Source: Dipteris shenzhenensis (taxonomy: Eukaryota; Polypodiophyta; Polypodiopsida; Gleicheniales). Taken from it: a stretch of 64,000 nt of DNA. A model generated the notes under the pieces. That model searched no databases. It was not told the DNA's origin and saw only the letters and a program-made list of their open reading frames with translations. This document shows, piece after piece, positions 33,067 through 43,824 of this stretch. The stretch is taken from the NCBI GenBank assembly GCA_047967505.1, contig CM106539.1, one strand, 5' to 3'. A program made the translations under genes and the position numbers. How positions within the stretch are numbered: position 1 is the first letter of the stretch; every line of letters starts with the position of its first letter.

Positions 33067-33237
33067 TGAGAGTGCTCTCAATGGAAGCAAGAATAGAAGA
33101 GGGAGAGAGAGAAACGGAGAGGCACACAAGTTCTGGTGGGTGCAAAACCACCCTAATCTTCTTTTTCATTCATTTATATATGTGTTTGAGTATTGTACAT
33201 AACCGAGGTAAAGGCACAGTGACCTTTAACCCCCACA
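33067..33237 (-). repeat. Copia C 3' LTR
   Basis: 171 bp. Plus-strand start TGAGAGTGCTCTCA is a near-perfect hairpin (TGAGAG/CTCTCA); plus-strand end CCTTTAACCCCCACA. Roughly eight substitutions and a 4-base indel distinguish it from the other LTR. Confidence 0.95.
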
Positions 33238-33250
33238 ACCTCCCACTTAA
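33238..33250 (-). promoter_or_regulatory. Copia C polypurine tract
   Basis: Plus strand ACCTCCCACTTAA (minus TTAAGTGGGAGGT) next to the 3' LTR. Confidence 0.75.
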
Positions 33251-33290
33251 AGGACAATGTGCCTTTAAGGGAGAACAACCAGTGAGCATA

Positions 33291-34839
33291 CTATGCAATG
33301 CCCATCAATACATGACAATACTCAAACCGCTGACTAGGTAGACTCTTCATCAGCATATCTACAGGGTTATCATCTGTATGAACCTTGACAAGCTCTATGC
33401 GCTTGTCCTCAAGTACCTCCCTGATGAAATGGTACCTGACCTCAATGTGTTTGGTCTTTGCATGAAAGAAGGGATTTAGTGCTAGCTGAATAGCACTCAT
33501 GGAATCACTATGCAATGCTGGTACACCTGTATGAATCCCCAAGTCTCCCACTAGCCGATCAAGCCATATAGCCTCCTTGCAACCCTCTGTGGCTGCAACA
33601 TACTCAGCCTCTGTGGTAGACAAAGAAATGCACTTCTGTGTGCGAGACATCCACGACACTGCACCACCTGCAAAGGTGAACACATAACTAGAAGTGGATC
33701 TCCTACTATCCACATGCCCTGCATAGTCTAAATTTGTGTACCCAAGTACACGCATGTCTCCTCTACCAAAGCAGATGCACATCTCCTTGGTACCCTTCAT
33801 GTACCTCATGATGCACTTAACTTCCTCCCAATGCCTCTTTCCTGGGGATTAGCCATATACCGGCTAACAACTCCCACTACAAATGCAATGTCTGGTCTAG
33901 TAGCTATCATAGCATACATAAGACTCCCAGCTGCTGATGCATAAGGAACCTTGGCCATCATGGCCCTTTCCTCATTTGATTTGGGACTATCTCTATGACT
34001 CAGTTTCACATATGGAGGCAATGGAGTACTCACTGCCTTCCCCCCCTCCATATTGAAATGCTGCAATACTTTTGTAACATACAAAAGTATGTGAAAGCCA
34101 AAGGAGTTTCCTACTCCGATCACATGTGATGCGCATACCAAGAATATGACCTGCAAGTCCCAAATCCTTCATATCAAAGGCCTCATGCAACTTGGCCTTT
34201 AATGCATCTAGCTCATAAGTATTCTTGCTAGCCAATAGCATATCATCCACATATAGTGCCAAGATTATCAGGCTATTATTCTTAGCCCTTTTAGTGTAGA
34301 GGCAGTGATCAATTTCACTCCTTCTAAAACCCTGGGACTGAATGAAAACATCAAACTTCTGATACCATTCTCTAGTCGCTTGCTTAAGACCATAGAGACT
34401 CTTCTTCAGCTTGCAAACTAAATGCTCTTTGCCCTTTTCTTCAAAGCCTTCCGGTTGCACCATGTAAATTTCCTCATGCAAATCCCCATGCAAGAAAGCT
34501 GTCTTGACATCCATCTGCATAAGCTCCATATCCTCTGATGCCACTAGTCCAAGCATGCATCTAAGTGTGGTCATCTTCACAACCGGAGAGAATATCTCAT
34601 CAAAGTCCACACCCTTCTCTTGCTTGAACCCTTTAGCGACCAAACGGGCCTTGTACCTAGGCACATCATCACCTGTGACCTTCATTTTGTAGACCCATTT
34701 ACATGGCAATGCTTTCTTTCCATGTGGCAAAGAAACCAAGTCCCAAGTCTTATTCTTCATAAGTGAACTCATCTCTGATTGCATAGCATACTCCCACTTG
34801 CATTGATCCTCACGCATCATAGCCTCTCTGTAGCAAGAA
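33291..34839 (-). pseudogene. Copia C reverse transcriptase and RNase H
   Basis: Minus strand. RT lies at the end of the longest frame in the window (35684-33993): LPCKWVYKMKVTGDDVPRYK, LVAKGFKQEKGVDFDEIFSP, MQMDVKTAFLHGDLHEEIYM, LKKSLYGLKQATREWYQKFD and LALYVDDMLLASKNTYELDA, with intact YVDD. A frame shift near 34100 leads to STPLPPYVKLSHRDSPKSNE and AAGSLMYAMIATRPDIAFVV. RNase H (33809-33291) reads YTNLDYAGHVDSRRSTSSYV, where the family has D-D-W: the first catalytic Asp is Asn. It continues with ISLSTTEAEYVAATEGCKEA and KTKHIEVRYHFIREVLEDKR. Confidence 0.9.
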
Positions 34840-36345
34840 GGCTCCCCACAATCAGTAAGCATCACATAGTCTACCCCTGGAACAAACCTATCAGGCGGTC
34901 TAAACACTCTAGATGATCTTCTCAAGGGCATTTCAGCTTGCTGTCCCACTTGCATATCAGCCACATTTGGCTCATCATTTCCACCGATAGATGATCCATC
35001 ATCTACCCTTGATTGTATACCTGTGGGAGTACTTGGTGGTACCATTTCTGGCACATTTGGTGCATGGACAGCTTGCTGTCTATCAACATATGCAGGTGGA
35101 TTCACATCCTGGAAAGTGATTCTCCTCATTGCAACATCCCTCATGGGTGCCTTATGCATCTTCTTCTCATTGAAGACTACATCATGGCTGCATATGATCT
35201 TCTTTACTTCTGGATCCCAGAGACGATAGCCCATCTCTCCACTTTCACCATAACCTAGAAAGATGCATTTCCTAGACTTAGGATCTAGCTTCTTTCGAAG
35301 CTCTTTTGGCACATGTGCATATGCCTCACACCCAAATATACACAAATGAGAGTAAGAGGGCTTCTTGCCACTCCATGCCTCTTCAGGAATACCACCATCC
35401 AAACTCTTACTAAGTGATCTATTGATCACATGCACTGCAATCTTCATTGCCTCAGCCCAAAAACCACTAGAAAGACTTGCATTGGAAAGCATGCATTGCA
35501 ACCTTTCTTGAATGGTACGGTTCATCTTTTTTGCAACTGGATTTTGCTCTGGAGTACGAGGGGATGTGAGCTCCCTCTTAATCCCACGTGTATCACAGAA
35601 ATGTTGAAAGTCATGAGAGAGATACTCTCTACCATCGTCAGTCCGTAGGCATTTAAGCGTTCTACCTGAACCAAGGCCAGCCATTTATGAAATACCTGGA
35701 ACACATCACTCTTCCGAGCTTTAGCATAGGCCCACACTTTCCTAGTTGCATCATTAATGAATGTCACATAGTATTCAGCCCCACCTAATGACCGTGTAGG
35801 CATGGGACCACATATGTTTGAATGCACCAAATCAAGCTTTCCAAACTCTTTCTTTCCCCTTCTTTTATGGGCTGATTTAGTCTGCTTTCCATAGAGACAG
35901 TGCTCACAAAATTCAAAATCAGAGAAACTCAAATGCGGTACATAACCCAAATGGCATAAGAGTTTCATTCCATTCTGGCTCATGTGCCCCAACCTGCAAT
36001 GCCACAAAGTCGGCTTGGCTGCTCGGTTATTGCAACAACATGATCAAATACCCCTGATACATGTAAGGGATACAAAGTCCCACACTTGGCACCCCTGGCC
36101 AAAAGCATAGAGCCCTTCTGAATTTTCCAACTCTGAAAGCCAAAAGTGGTGTGAAAACCAGCATCATCTAGCTGACCCACTGAAATAAGACTCTTGGTCA
36201 ACTTAGGCACATGTCTCACATGTTTCAAAATAAATGCAGACCCATTTGCAAAAGAAAACTTTATGTCACCTACTCCCACTATGTCACATGCATAGTCATT
36301 TCCAAGATGCACATTCCCTATGGGGAGTAACATGGAATGAAGCAC
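34840..36345 (-). pseudogene. Copia C integrase and linker
   Basis: Minus strand. GAG-pre-integrase: LKHVRHVPKLTKSLISVGQL. Zinc domain: LWHCRLGHMSQNGMKLL and CEHCLYGKQTKSAHKR. Core: LDLVHSNICGPMPTRSLGGA (first Asp replaced by Asn: H-S-N), ATRKVWAYAKARKSDVFQVF, a frame shift near 35690, LKCLRTDDGREYLSHDF (second Asp present) and PRTPEQNPVAKKMNRTI (the E of NG-AE replaced by K). The C-terminus reads KLDPKSRKCIFLGYGESGEM, with a Pro/Gln-rich linker to about 34840. At least two of the three DDE acidic positions appear altered. Confidence 0.85.
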
Positions 36346-37312
36346 CAGAATTCAAAATCCAATCCTGGGAATATGCATCATCTAAAGTGATAAGTAACTC
36401 TGTAGATAAACTAGACATGAAGAGAACGTCATTGTCACTATCATGTGTGACTGCATTGATCTCCTCGATCTTCACTTTTCCTTTGTCCTCCCTTGGACTC
36501 TCTTCCTTTTGATTTGCACCCCAATTTGCATTCTTTTTCTTATCCTTTTGCTCTCTTTTCAGCTTGAAGTAATCCTTTTTCATATGGCCCTTCTTGCCAC
36601 AGTGGTAGCACTCGATGTTTTGTGCCCTGGATTTGCTACGAGACTTCCCTCTTTCTTGGGACTTCCCCTTGAACTGTGTTCTGCCCCTTTGCACATTTAA
36701 GGCTGCATCCTGCTTGTTGCCATCCATAGATTTCCGTCTAATCTCCTCGGCCAACAAGCTACCCACAACATCACCAAATTTCAGTACTCCACTAGGTGCA
36801 GAGTTACTGACAGCTATACGGAAGGTATCCCATGAGGATGGCAATGAACATAAGAGAAATATTGCCTTAGTCTCCGCATCAAATTTCATCTTCTGAGCCT
36901 GAAGCTAGCTGAAAATAATATTGAATTCATTCAAGTGAGAAGCAATGTAGACCCCTTCCTTCATCTACACTTCAAACAACCTCTTCATGAGGTAAACTTT
37001 ATTAGAGGCAGTTTCCTTTTCATAAGTGGCACACAGTTTCTTCCACAAATCTTCCGTAGTCTGTTCATTTACTACTGTGAAATAAACTGACTCTGCAAGA
37101 TGAAGTCTAATAGTAGATTTTGCTAATGCATCCAACTCATTCCAATCATCCTCAGACATATTTGCAGGCTTAGCTTCAATCCCTGCCAAGGGTTTAATCT
37201 GCTTCTTTTGAATAAGCACATCCCTTATTTGTTCTTTCGACAAAGAAAAGTTTGTCCCATCAAACTTTTTAATGCTAAAAATCTCCTTTTCAGACATGGA
37301 AGAGGATGCCAT
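36296..37312 (-). pseudogene. Copia C gag and protease, protease Asp to Asn
   Basis: Minus strand, ATG 37312: MASSSMSEKEIFSIKKFDGT, then IRDVLIQKKQIKPLAGIEAK, LHLAESVYFTVVNEQTTEDL and YEKETASNKVYLMKRLFEV, a stop, then a second stop before MKFDAETKAIFLLCSLPSSW. This is Tnt1-like gag. The zinc knuckle is CYHCGKKGHMKKDY, with the last Cys replaced by Tyr. The protease site reads WILNSGASFHVT: the catalytic Asp of DSGAS is Asn. Both changes are G-to-A transitions, as expected from cytosine deamination. Confidence 0.9.
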
Positions 37313-38751
37313 GATGCAAATGAAGCAAAAATCCCAAATGCTAGTGCCTACAAGAGAGAATCACACCAAATACCAGGTGCACCCAAATGTGTATGCCACA
37401 ATAGAGTGAAATATCACTAAAACTCATGTCTCAAAGCATTTGACTCATGTGCATATACTATGCATCCATATGAGCAAATCTGGCCCAAAAGAAAATGCCA
37501 ACTGCAATGGCAATCCAAAATGCCAATAAGTGCCAAATGACTCAAGCATAAACACAGTCCACTGGCATATGCATTAATAATATCTCATCCAAGAGAGCAT
37601 AGCACTATCAGTGCATCACCTACAATGTGTCAAAGCTGTCCCTCAGCATAAAATAGCATCCATGTGCAAAGCGTCCATAAAAATAGCATCCCACAAGGCA
37701 ATTTGGGCCTATTAGCGCATCCAATAAGGGCCACGATGCATCCAAATGGCCTATAAATCATCCACTGTAACACAATGCACACCACAAATGAGCACACACT
37801 GCTCAAACTGCAACCAGAGTGATCTACATAAGGTATGCTCAAGAAATCATAGTCCCACGGTAATGACCGCTACTGAAAATAAATCTTGAGATGCCTCAAA
37901 ACATGGGTGCCATTGCATAATCGGACTCAGCAAGAAAATATGCAAATATCTCTCTTTTGGTAGAACTCCAAAATCCCAACCGATGAGTGAGAAATGGGAG
38001 TCAACACTTATCCACTGCCATGTGGCATAAATCTAAGGTTTCAAAACCTTAGAATGAAAAATGCATAACAGAGAGACGAAATCGAATACATAGAGATCTC
38101 TAACTCTGAAAATCCTCCACCGAATCACGTAAGAACTGATAGGTAGATGTTTTTGGGCATCCGAAACGCAATGGGACAGACGGTTTTAGAAACTGTGGTC
38201 TCAATCACTGGGTCCAACACACGGACTGAAAAACGTTTTTGGAAATAGAGCTGTTTGTAAACTCCACCAGAATGCGAATAATGAGCAACGTAGAAGTTTT
38301 AGGACCTCCTGAGTCCACTAGAACTGACAGATCTGCAAATGGTTGCTCCAAACTTGAGTTCCAACACCCGAGTAGAAAAATGCAGAAACTGACACAGTGA
38401 GTCAGAAATCCAATGAAATGATCCCAGATTCAAGAATGAAGGTGTTTCCAAGCTCTTGAAGTGAAGTGGAGACCAAAAGCAAGCAATAGTTGCCTCTACA
38501 AGTCAATACGAAGTCTCTGTCATCGAATGGAACAGGGAAAAGCTCAAAAAACGACTTTTTCTTTGAAAACACTTAACAAGCTCTCAAAAACCACTTCGCA
38601 AAACCAAAGTGACTTTTCCAAAGGTTCCTCCAAGGTCTCTACAACTTGGATGCAAGTAAAGTCACCCACAAAGCTTCCCACAGAGCTTCTCCTTCCTCCC
38701 ATAGAGCTGCTGAGCTTCAAGCATTCACGCACGCTCAGCTAGATCACCCGA
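37313..38751 (-). other. Copia C long 5' leader
   Basis: About 1.44 kb between primer site and the gag ATG, unusually long for a copia element with 170-bp LTRs. I see no coding domain on either strand. It is rich in CAAAATG and CATATG-like words. The open frame on the plus strand at 38461-38742 looks fortuitous. Confidence 0.6.
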
Positions 38752-38763
38752 GCTCTGATACCA
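38752..38763 (-). promoter_or_regulatory. Copia C primer binding site
   Basis: GCTCTGATACCA on the plus strand, complement of TGGTATCAGAGC, two bases from the 5' LTR. Confidence 0.95.
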
Positions 38764-38765
38764 GT

Positions 38766-38932
38766 TGAGAGTGCTCTCAACAGAAGCAAGAATAGAAGAG
38801 GGAGAGAGAGAAACAGACACACAAGTTTTGGTGGGTGCAAAACCACCTTAATCTTCTTTTTCATTCATTTATATATGTGTTTGAGTATTGTGCATAACTA
38901 GGGTAAAGGCACAGTGACCTTTAACCCCCACA
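38766..38932 (-). repeat. Copia C 5' LTR
   Basis: 167 bp, same termini as the other copy, two bases from the primer site and followed by CTAAC. Confidence 0.95.
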
Positions 38933-38937
38933 CTAAC

Positions 38938-39274
38938 CTACGGTCTCCGTTCGGCCCAGAGCCATCCGGGATCATCCAAGGCTCCAAATGAGCCCCGCAA
39001 CCCGAGAGTGGGATGCCTCAGAAAATGCTTCATTTACCCTCAATGCAGTCAGTGAAGAGATGCCTTCCCGCACTTGCATGTAGCCTAGTTGGTGGTGTGC
39101 CAACTCTATCTGAAGCCGTCCAGCCATCAGGCCACACATGGCCCCCATTTGGTGTCCAAACCAGGACCTACTGGATAACCGAGCTCAAATGCCTTCTCCT
39201 CATATGGGGGGCTTACAAGTAGAGTTAGTTGGTTCCCGCATAGTTAAACGAGAGTGTAGCATTGATATCTAATA
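38938..39274 (-). repeat. Copia B 5' LTR, part 2
   Basis: Resumes with CTACGGTCTCCGTTCGGCCC, matching 22692 onward of the other LTR. It ends GATATCTAATA (TAACA in the other copy) before GAGAG at 39275. Confidence 0.95.
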
Positions 39275-39279
39275 GAGAG

Positions 39280-42049
39280 TGCACAGGTACTTGGTGTCTT
39301 TACATGTATAATATATGATACTTTTATGACTCTCTTTCTAGTGCATGTCTTATACTAACACATTCATGCATGCATGTAGGACTTGCAACAAGTGGGTACC
39401 ATGCTTGTCCTGTTTGTGAGCTGGGTTTGAAACTCCTTACACGATACTCCAAACATATGAGGAAAAATGTTTATGAAGGTCATGCTCGCTACCTTCCATT
39501 GGACCATCTCGCGCATGAAGGCCATCTTGATCCACCACCACCATATTTGAAGACAAGTCACTGGATTCAGGCTTAGAGGGTGAATGGAGAGGAGCCTTCT
39601 CTTGGTATGAAGAGGCTATCCATCTTTCATGAGCTTCCTTGTTGGGGTCAGTTACAAATCAATCATCTATTGGATCCCATGCATATAAGAATGTGGGGGC
39701 TACTATTTGGGCACACTTGCTTGGTGCCAAAGACTTGAGAGGAGTGCGAGAACTCTTGTGCGCTATGAATAGGATGCCTTGTATGTGGCCCCAAGTGCAT
39801 GTTCATGAAGTTGTCCTCCCAAAAGCAACATGGATCCTCTCCAAGAGGGAGGAGGCAGTGGTCAAGGCTTACATTGCCTCTTTTCGAACTCCAATAGGGT
39901 ACATGCATTGCTTGAAAGGAGCATTTTCGAAGGACAATAAGCTTAGTGGGCTCAAGTCCCATGATTGTCACAAGGTCTTACAGGTATTCTATGCCGTAGG
40001 ATTAGTGTACCGACAATCATGATGCATTAGTGTAATTATGATTATCTTATATTATTGACAGGACTTCTTTGTTGCTTGGATAGTTCATCCTCCCAATTAT
40101 AGTTAAAGGGTTCTTACAAGAAGATGTTAGAAATGCTATATTCAAGATCAGTGGTATTGTGAGGTATGCTTACTATCAACTAACTCGCATTGATTGCATT
40201 TTCTTCAATTTAAGTTGAATAATCTATAGCTGATTATGAATATACCTTACATGGGCACGTGAAATAGGTGGATATCTAAAAAATAGATCTCCATATCGAG
40301 CATCAAGAAGGCTAGGGTGGACTCCATCGAAGCTGTATGCTTGCTTGAGAAGAACTTTCCCTTGAGCATTATGACAATTCAAGTGCACTTGCTTGTGCAC
40401 ATAATTGATGAGGTGGCCATTGCAGGTACCATTCATAGTCGATGGATGTTTTTCTTGAGTAGTTTATGAAAACTTTGAAGGGATTTGTAAGGTAGAGAGC
40501 AAGACCAGAAGCAAGCATGTGGCAGAGGGATGGCATGTGCAAGAGTCATTAGTATGTATCACAGAGTTTCTTGCATCAGATCTCGATATGCCATAGGCTT
40601 GGCATAACAAGGATGATCATTGCATCATTGGCAAGGTTTCCCAAGGAAAAGGGGCTGAAAGAAAGATGAGTGAACAACAAATGGAGAAATTCAATAAGCT
40701 TTGTATCCTCAATAGCAAGGAGATGCAGAAGTGGACTGAGAGATATGAAGCAGCTAAAGTAGAAAGAATAAATGCAAGAAGAAGATTCAGAGTAATATAC
40801 AGGTGAGTGCAACCATATCCATGGGATCTCACCATTCTCCCCACTCACTTGTCACTTGATTGGCTATAAGTGGCTCTACATAAAGCCAAATGTGATGGAG
40901 AGACAATAAATGAGCGTGAGCGAGAGTTATCATCTGGATGTATGATGCATGTAAGTTTCTTACATCTTGACATAATTAAGTAATTATTTGTGGCAATATG
41001 TACGCTATAAAATAGATGCATCCTCATTGTTTTAATGATGCTCTTTTGCAGCACAAAAAGTACAGTGCATTATGGTCATATGGACGACATTTTTGCATGG
41101 AGCGCATCGATTCAAAGAGAGTCATGTATGATTATGGAGTCATGGATAACATCACACAACCTCTTGATGTAATTAATTAATTATTTATGGCAATATACGC
41201 TATAAAATAGATGCATCCTCATCGTTTTAATGATGCTCTTTTGCAGTACCGAAAGTACAGTGCATTATGGTCATATGGACGACATTTTTGCATGGAACGT
41301 ATCGATTCAAAGAGAGTCACGCATGATTGTGGAGTCATGGCTAACTTCACACAAGATAGCTGAGCAAGTGCTTCGGATACCAATCTTCTCTCCTCACAGT
41401 TGGATTATCGTGGGACCATACGCGAAATCTATGGAATTGATTTCAGATGATTTAATATTTTCATTCTTGATTTAAAATGGTTAAGAACTATTTACAATGG
41501 TCCCCATGTGATAATGAGGAAAGACAGTAGTGTTTCTTTGCCATAGACTCCACCAAACTTTGGACTGATGAAAGTGATACTTTTGTTCTTCTCAAGCATT
41601 GTGAGCAGGTACATACTAATGATTTAATTAATCGAATCTTTCATTTTTAAAGATCAATTGGTACATGTACTTAAGCATAATTTCATATAATTGATGGCAT
41701 TTGGCACCCATCTTCATTATAGGTGGTTTTTCATCCGGATCATTCTGATCCAAGATGGTGGTACGTGATCCAAGTTGCACCACGAAGAAAGAATTTTTTT
41801 GAAGAGGAAGATGCGCATAATGACATTGTACAGGAGGAAGATGGAGATCACAATATTGAGGAAGAGGATGACGATCATCAAGAATCACCCGACTTTATTG
41901 AAGAAGATGATAAAGTCTTAGGTGAACGTACGATGCCAAAGTATGATGATGATATAGGAGATCAACTCGGTATAGAGTTGGAGATAGACTTATTTGGCAC
42001 ATTGGACTTGGCTCAAGATGAAGGCGTTGATGTAAATGCTCTTCATTGA
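39280..42049 (+). pseudogene. CACTA 2 TNP2 transposase, main part
   Basis: The catalytic-protein gene of a CACTA transposon, in several exons. After a first intron (about 39286-39379), exon 39380-39983 reads LATSGYHACPVCELGLKLLT, YSKHMRKNVYEGHARYLPLD and LLDPMHI. A frame shift then leads to KNVGATIWAHLLGAKDLRGV (the Transposase_21 hallmark). Exon 40062-40163 carries GFLQEDVRNAIFKISGIV. DUF4218 follows at about 40300-40500 (QVHLLVHIIDEVAIAGTIHS, RWMFFLE, stop, FMKTLKGFVR). DUF4216 lies at 41290-42049 (CGVMANFTQ, FILDLKWLRTIYNGP, FFAIDSTKLWTDE, and the last exon from 41723 with WWYVIQVAPRRKNF). An acidic tail ends at 42049. Stops and shifts throughout make it inactive. Confidence 0.85.
40965..41358 (+). 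repeat. Tandem duplication of a TNP2 exon and its intron edge
   Basis: Two copies of about 195 bp each (about 40965-41163 and 41164-41358). Both contain ATAAAATAGATGCATCCTCA, a TTTTGCAG acceptor, and an exon coding KYSALWSYGRHFCMERIDSK. The second copy (RVTHDCGVMANFTQ) fits TNP2 best; the first ends in RVMYDYGVMDNITQ. It is a local exon duplication inside the transposase gene. Confidence 0.85.
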
Positions 42050-42685
42050 ATTTTTTTCATCTCAAACTTGGACATGAATATATGAGCTTCAAACTTGATG
42101 TACATGCTCTTGTACTTTTAAACACCTATTTCATTAATTTTGGACTAGTGCACTGTCCAAATTCATTTTGTGAGATAATTTTGGATAAAGCATTTCAAAA
42201 AAAGAGGCTCTTATAAAACAAAACTTTGAGTCAAAAAGTAAGATTTTAAAAAAGCAAATTAGAAAAAATGACGTGACATGTTATTAAAACTAGAGTACAT
42301 TAAAAAAAGAGGACTTTATGTTGTTAAAAGAGACAAAAAGTAAGATTTTAAAAAATCAAATTAGAAAAAAAACTAGAGTACATTTAAAAAACTAGAGTAC
42401 ATTTAAAAAAAAGCATGACACATTTGTACAAGAAGTAGATCATATAACTCAAAGCCATATGGTGTTAAAAAACACCTTCCATTAGCTCAGCCTAGAAGAT
42501 GTCATCTTTTTCTCTCTTGTCTATTAGAACTTTATATTAGAGAACTAAAAAGTCTTTGTGGAACTGTAGTTTCATTTCTTGTCTATTACAGTTACTTTAG
42601 AAAACACATAAGTCTATGGAATTAAATTTCACAGTTACTTTAAATTTCTATGGAATTAAATTTCCATCACTTGACTATTAAGTCA
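42050..42685. other. AT-rich spacer between convergent genes
   Basis: About 640 bp between the TNP2 stop and the stop of the minus-strand gene. It holds locally repeated words (AGTAAGATTTTAAAAAA twice; ACTAGAGTACATT three times). It would contain both 3' ends; no clear poly-A signal is distinguishable in such AT-rich sequence. Confidence 0.6.
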
Positions 42686-43145
42686 TTAGAGAGAGCATAT
42701 GTCCTCGAAAGTGCCTACTATGGCATTGGCTTCATGAAAACAAGCAGAATTTAAACTTGCAGGCCATGATGCGTAACCAGGGCTAACATCGCAAATCTCC
42801 TCACAAACTCTCCTCACAACTTGTTTCAAATCTTCCGCCGACTTGTAAGCATTCAACAACTCTTCTTTTCTCTCTTGGCTTTCCTCATCTTCACCATTTT
42901 TTTCAATACAGCTTCTAGCCACCGCCATATCCTGTACGAAAATTTAACTCGTTCGCATAAGAAGTACGTGATTAAAAGAAGCGAAAAAGAAAGCTAAGGA
43001 TATTCACCTCTTCTGCTGAGTTCAAATCAAGTAGCCATGTGCATAACATATCCTCCTTGAATGATTTTCCCTTCATTGGTCCATACAAAAGAGATCTAAG
43101 ACAGAATTTGAGTTCAGCAAATGAAGTCGAGTAGTAACTAGTCAT
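42686..43145 (-). CDS. Intact two-exon ORF of 127 residues, unknown function
   Basis: Minus strand. Exon 1 is 43145-43008 (46 codons, MTSYYSTSFAELKFCLRSLL to LNSAEE). The intron is 43007-42932 (76 bp, GTGAAT to TGTACAG, phase 0). Exon 2 is 42931-42686 (D-M-A-V-A-R-S-C... to FEDICSL-stop). It has no internal stop or frame shift, unlike every neighbouring gene. The protein has a Cys/Leu-rich start, a charged middle (EKNGEDEESQERKEELLNAY) that looks helical, and a Cys-containing C-terminus (VCEEICDVSPGYASW). No signal peptide or membrane segment. I do not recognise the family. It lies directly downstream of the C48-like gene on the same strand, so it may be a third CACTA gene or its detached last exons. 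The ATG is the first in the frame near a plausible 5' exon; an upstream in-frame Met at 43268 also exists. Confidence 0.5.
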
Positions 43146-43824
43146 TGTCTTAGAGGGAAAGTGGGAGAAGGAGAGTGAGGGAGCAATAGCGAGGGATGCA
43201 CAGTGAGCTGCCCCTCCTTCAAGAGTGATAGAAAGTGAGGGAAGACGTAAAGTGAAAGATGAATACAAGTTAATGAGAAGGACTAGGATGTAAGAAATAA
43301 GAGAGTGTTTGTGGAAGGACTACGATGGAAGATTATAAGTGCACTAAGGCACGATGTGTTCGCTATGATAAGGATAAGGGTTGGAATAAAGTGAGAGAAG
43401 CATTGGAAATGCTCTACTTTAAGTGAGTGGAGACTGTCCAACTGAAGAAAATTTTGCAGAGCATTGGGAATGCTGTACTTTAAGTGAGTGGAGCATTGGG
43501 AATTGAGACTTTGCCATGAAATATAGTACAAATATTACATCATGACATATTCATATCAAAATTCTCATCACAGAAGGTTATATTTCCTAATAATCACATC
43601 ATCACACATTCATATCATAAAATTGTGTGCATGAAATAAATATATAAATATCATGACTAAATGCCACTTAAGTAACAAGTCAGAAATTGGTGTATAATCA
43701 ACAAAAACTACATCATGATTCATACATTGCAACAAATAAATGTCAACCATAATATTCATGGAGTAAACAACATCATGAGAATATGCTCCTCATGCATATA
43801 TACAAACACAACATCATACATGCA
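43146..43824. other. Spacer between minus-strand genes
   Basis: About 680 bp holding the upstream region of the 127-residue ORF. A near-duplicate phrase around GAATGCTCTACTTTAAGTGA (about 43408-43430) and GAATGCTGTACTTTAAGTGA (about 43468-43490) is present. No gene is supported. Confidence 0.5.

Larger units (their letters stand above)
33067..38932 (-). mobile_element. Ty1/copia element C (Tnt1/Tork-like), nested in copia B LTR
   Basis: LTRs 33067-33237 and 38766-38932, target duplication CTAAC at 33062-33066 and 38933-38937, primer site at 38752-38763, polypurine tract next to the left LTR, and all copia domains on the minus strand. The very short LTRs (167-171 bp) and the RT style (MDVKTAFLHGDLHEEIYM, YVDDMLLAS) resemble Tnt1/Tork-group elements. 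It inserted into the 5' LTR of copia B, so it is younger than B. Confidence 0.95.
22296..39274 (-). mobile_element. Ty1/copia element B, hosting copia A and C
   Basis: Left LTR 22296-23031. Right LTR 32675-33066 plus 38938-39274, interrupted by copia C. The target duplication GAGAG is present at 22291-22295 and 39275-39279. The right LTR is the 5' LTR because the initiator-Met primer site abuts it on the minus strand. The internal order on the minus strand is gag, protease, integrase, RT, RNase H, which is the copia order. RT and RNase H are separated by copia A. Joining the flanks of A and C restores continuous sequence, so the nesting is certain. Confidence 0.95.
22121..42049 (+). mobile_element. 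CACTA-like transposon 2, TNP2 side, interrupted by copia nest
   Basis: TNP2-type coding sequence lies on both sides of copia element B: about 22121-22295 before it and 39280-42049 after it, joined exactly at the GAGAG target duplication. Convergent minus-strand genes (42686-48455) probably belong to the same transposon, as CACTA elements often carry a Ulp1-like gene. I could not identify the terminal inverted repeats. The left part is missing or abuts gypsy G2, and the right end may lie within 48500-49600. Confidence 0.65.
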
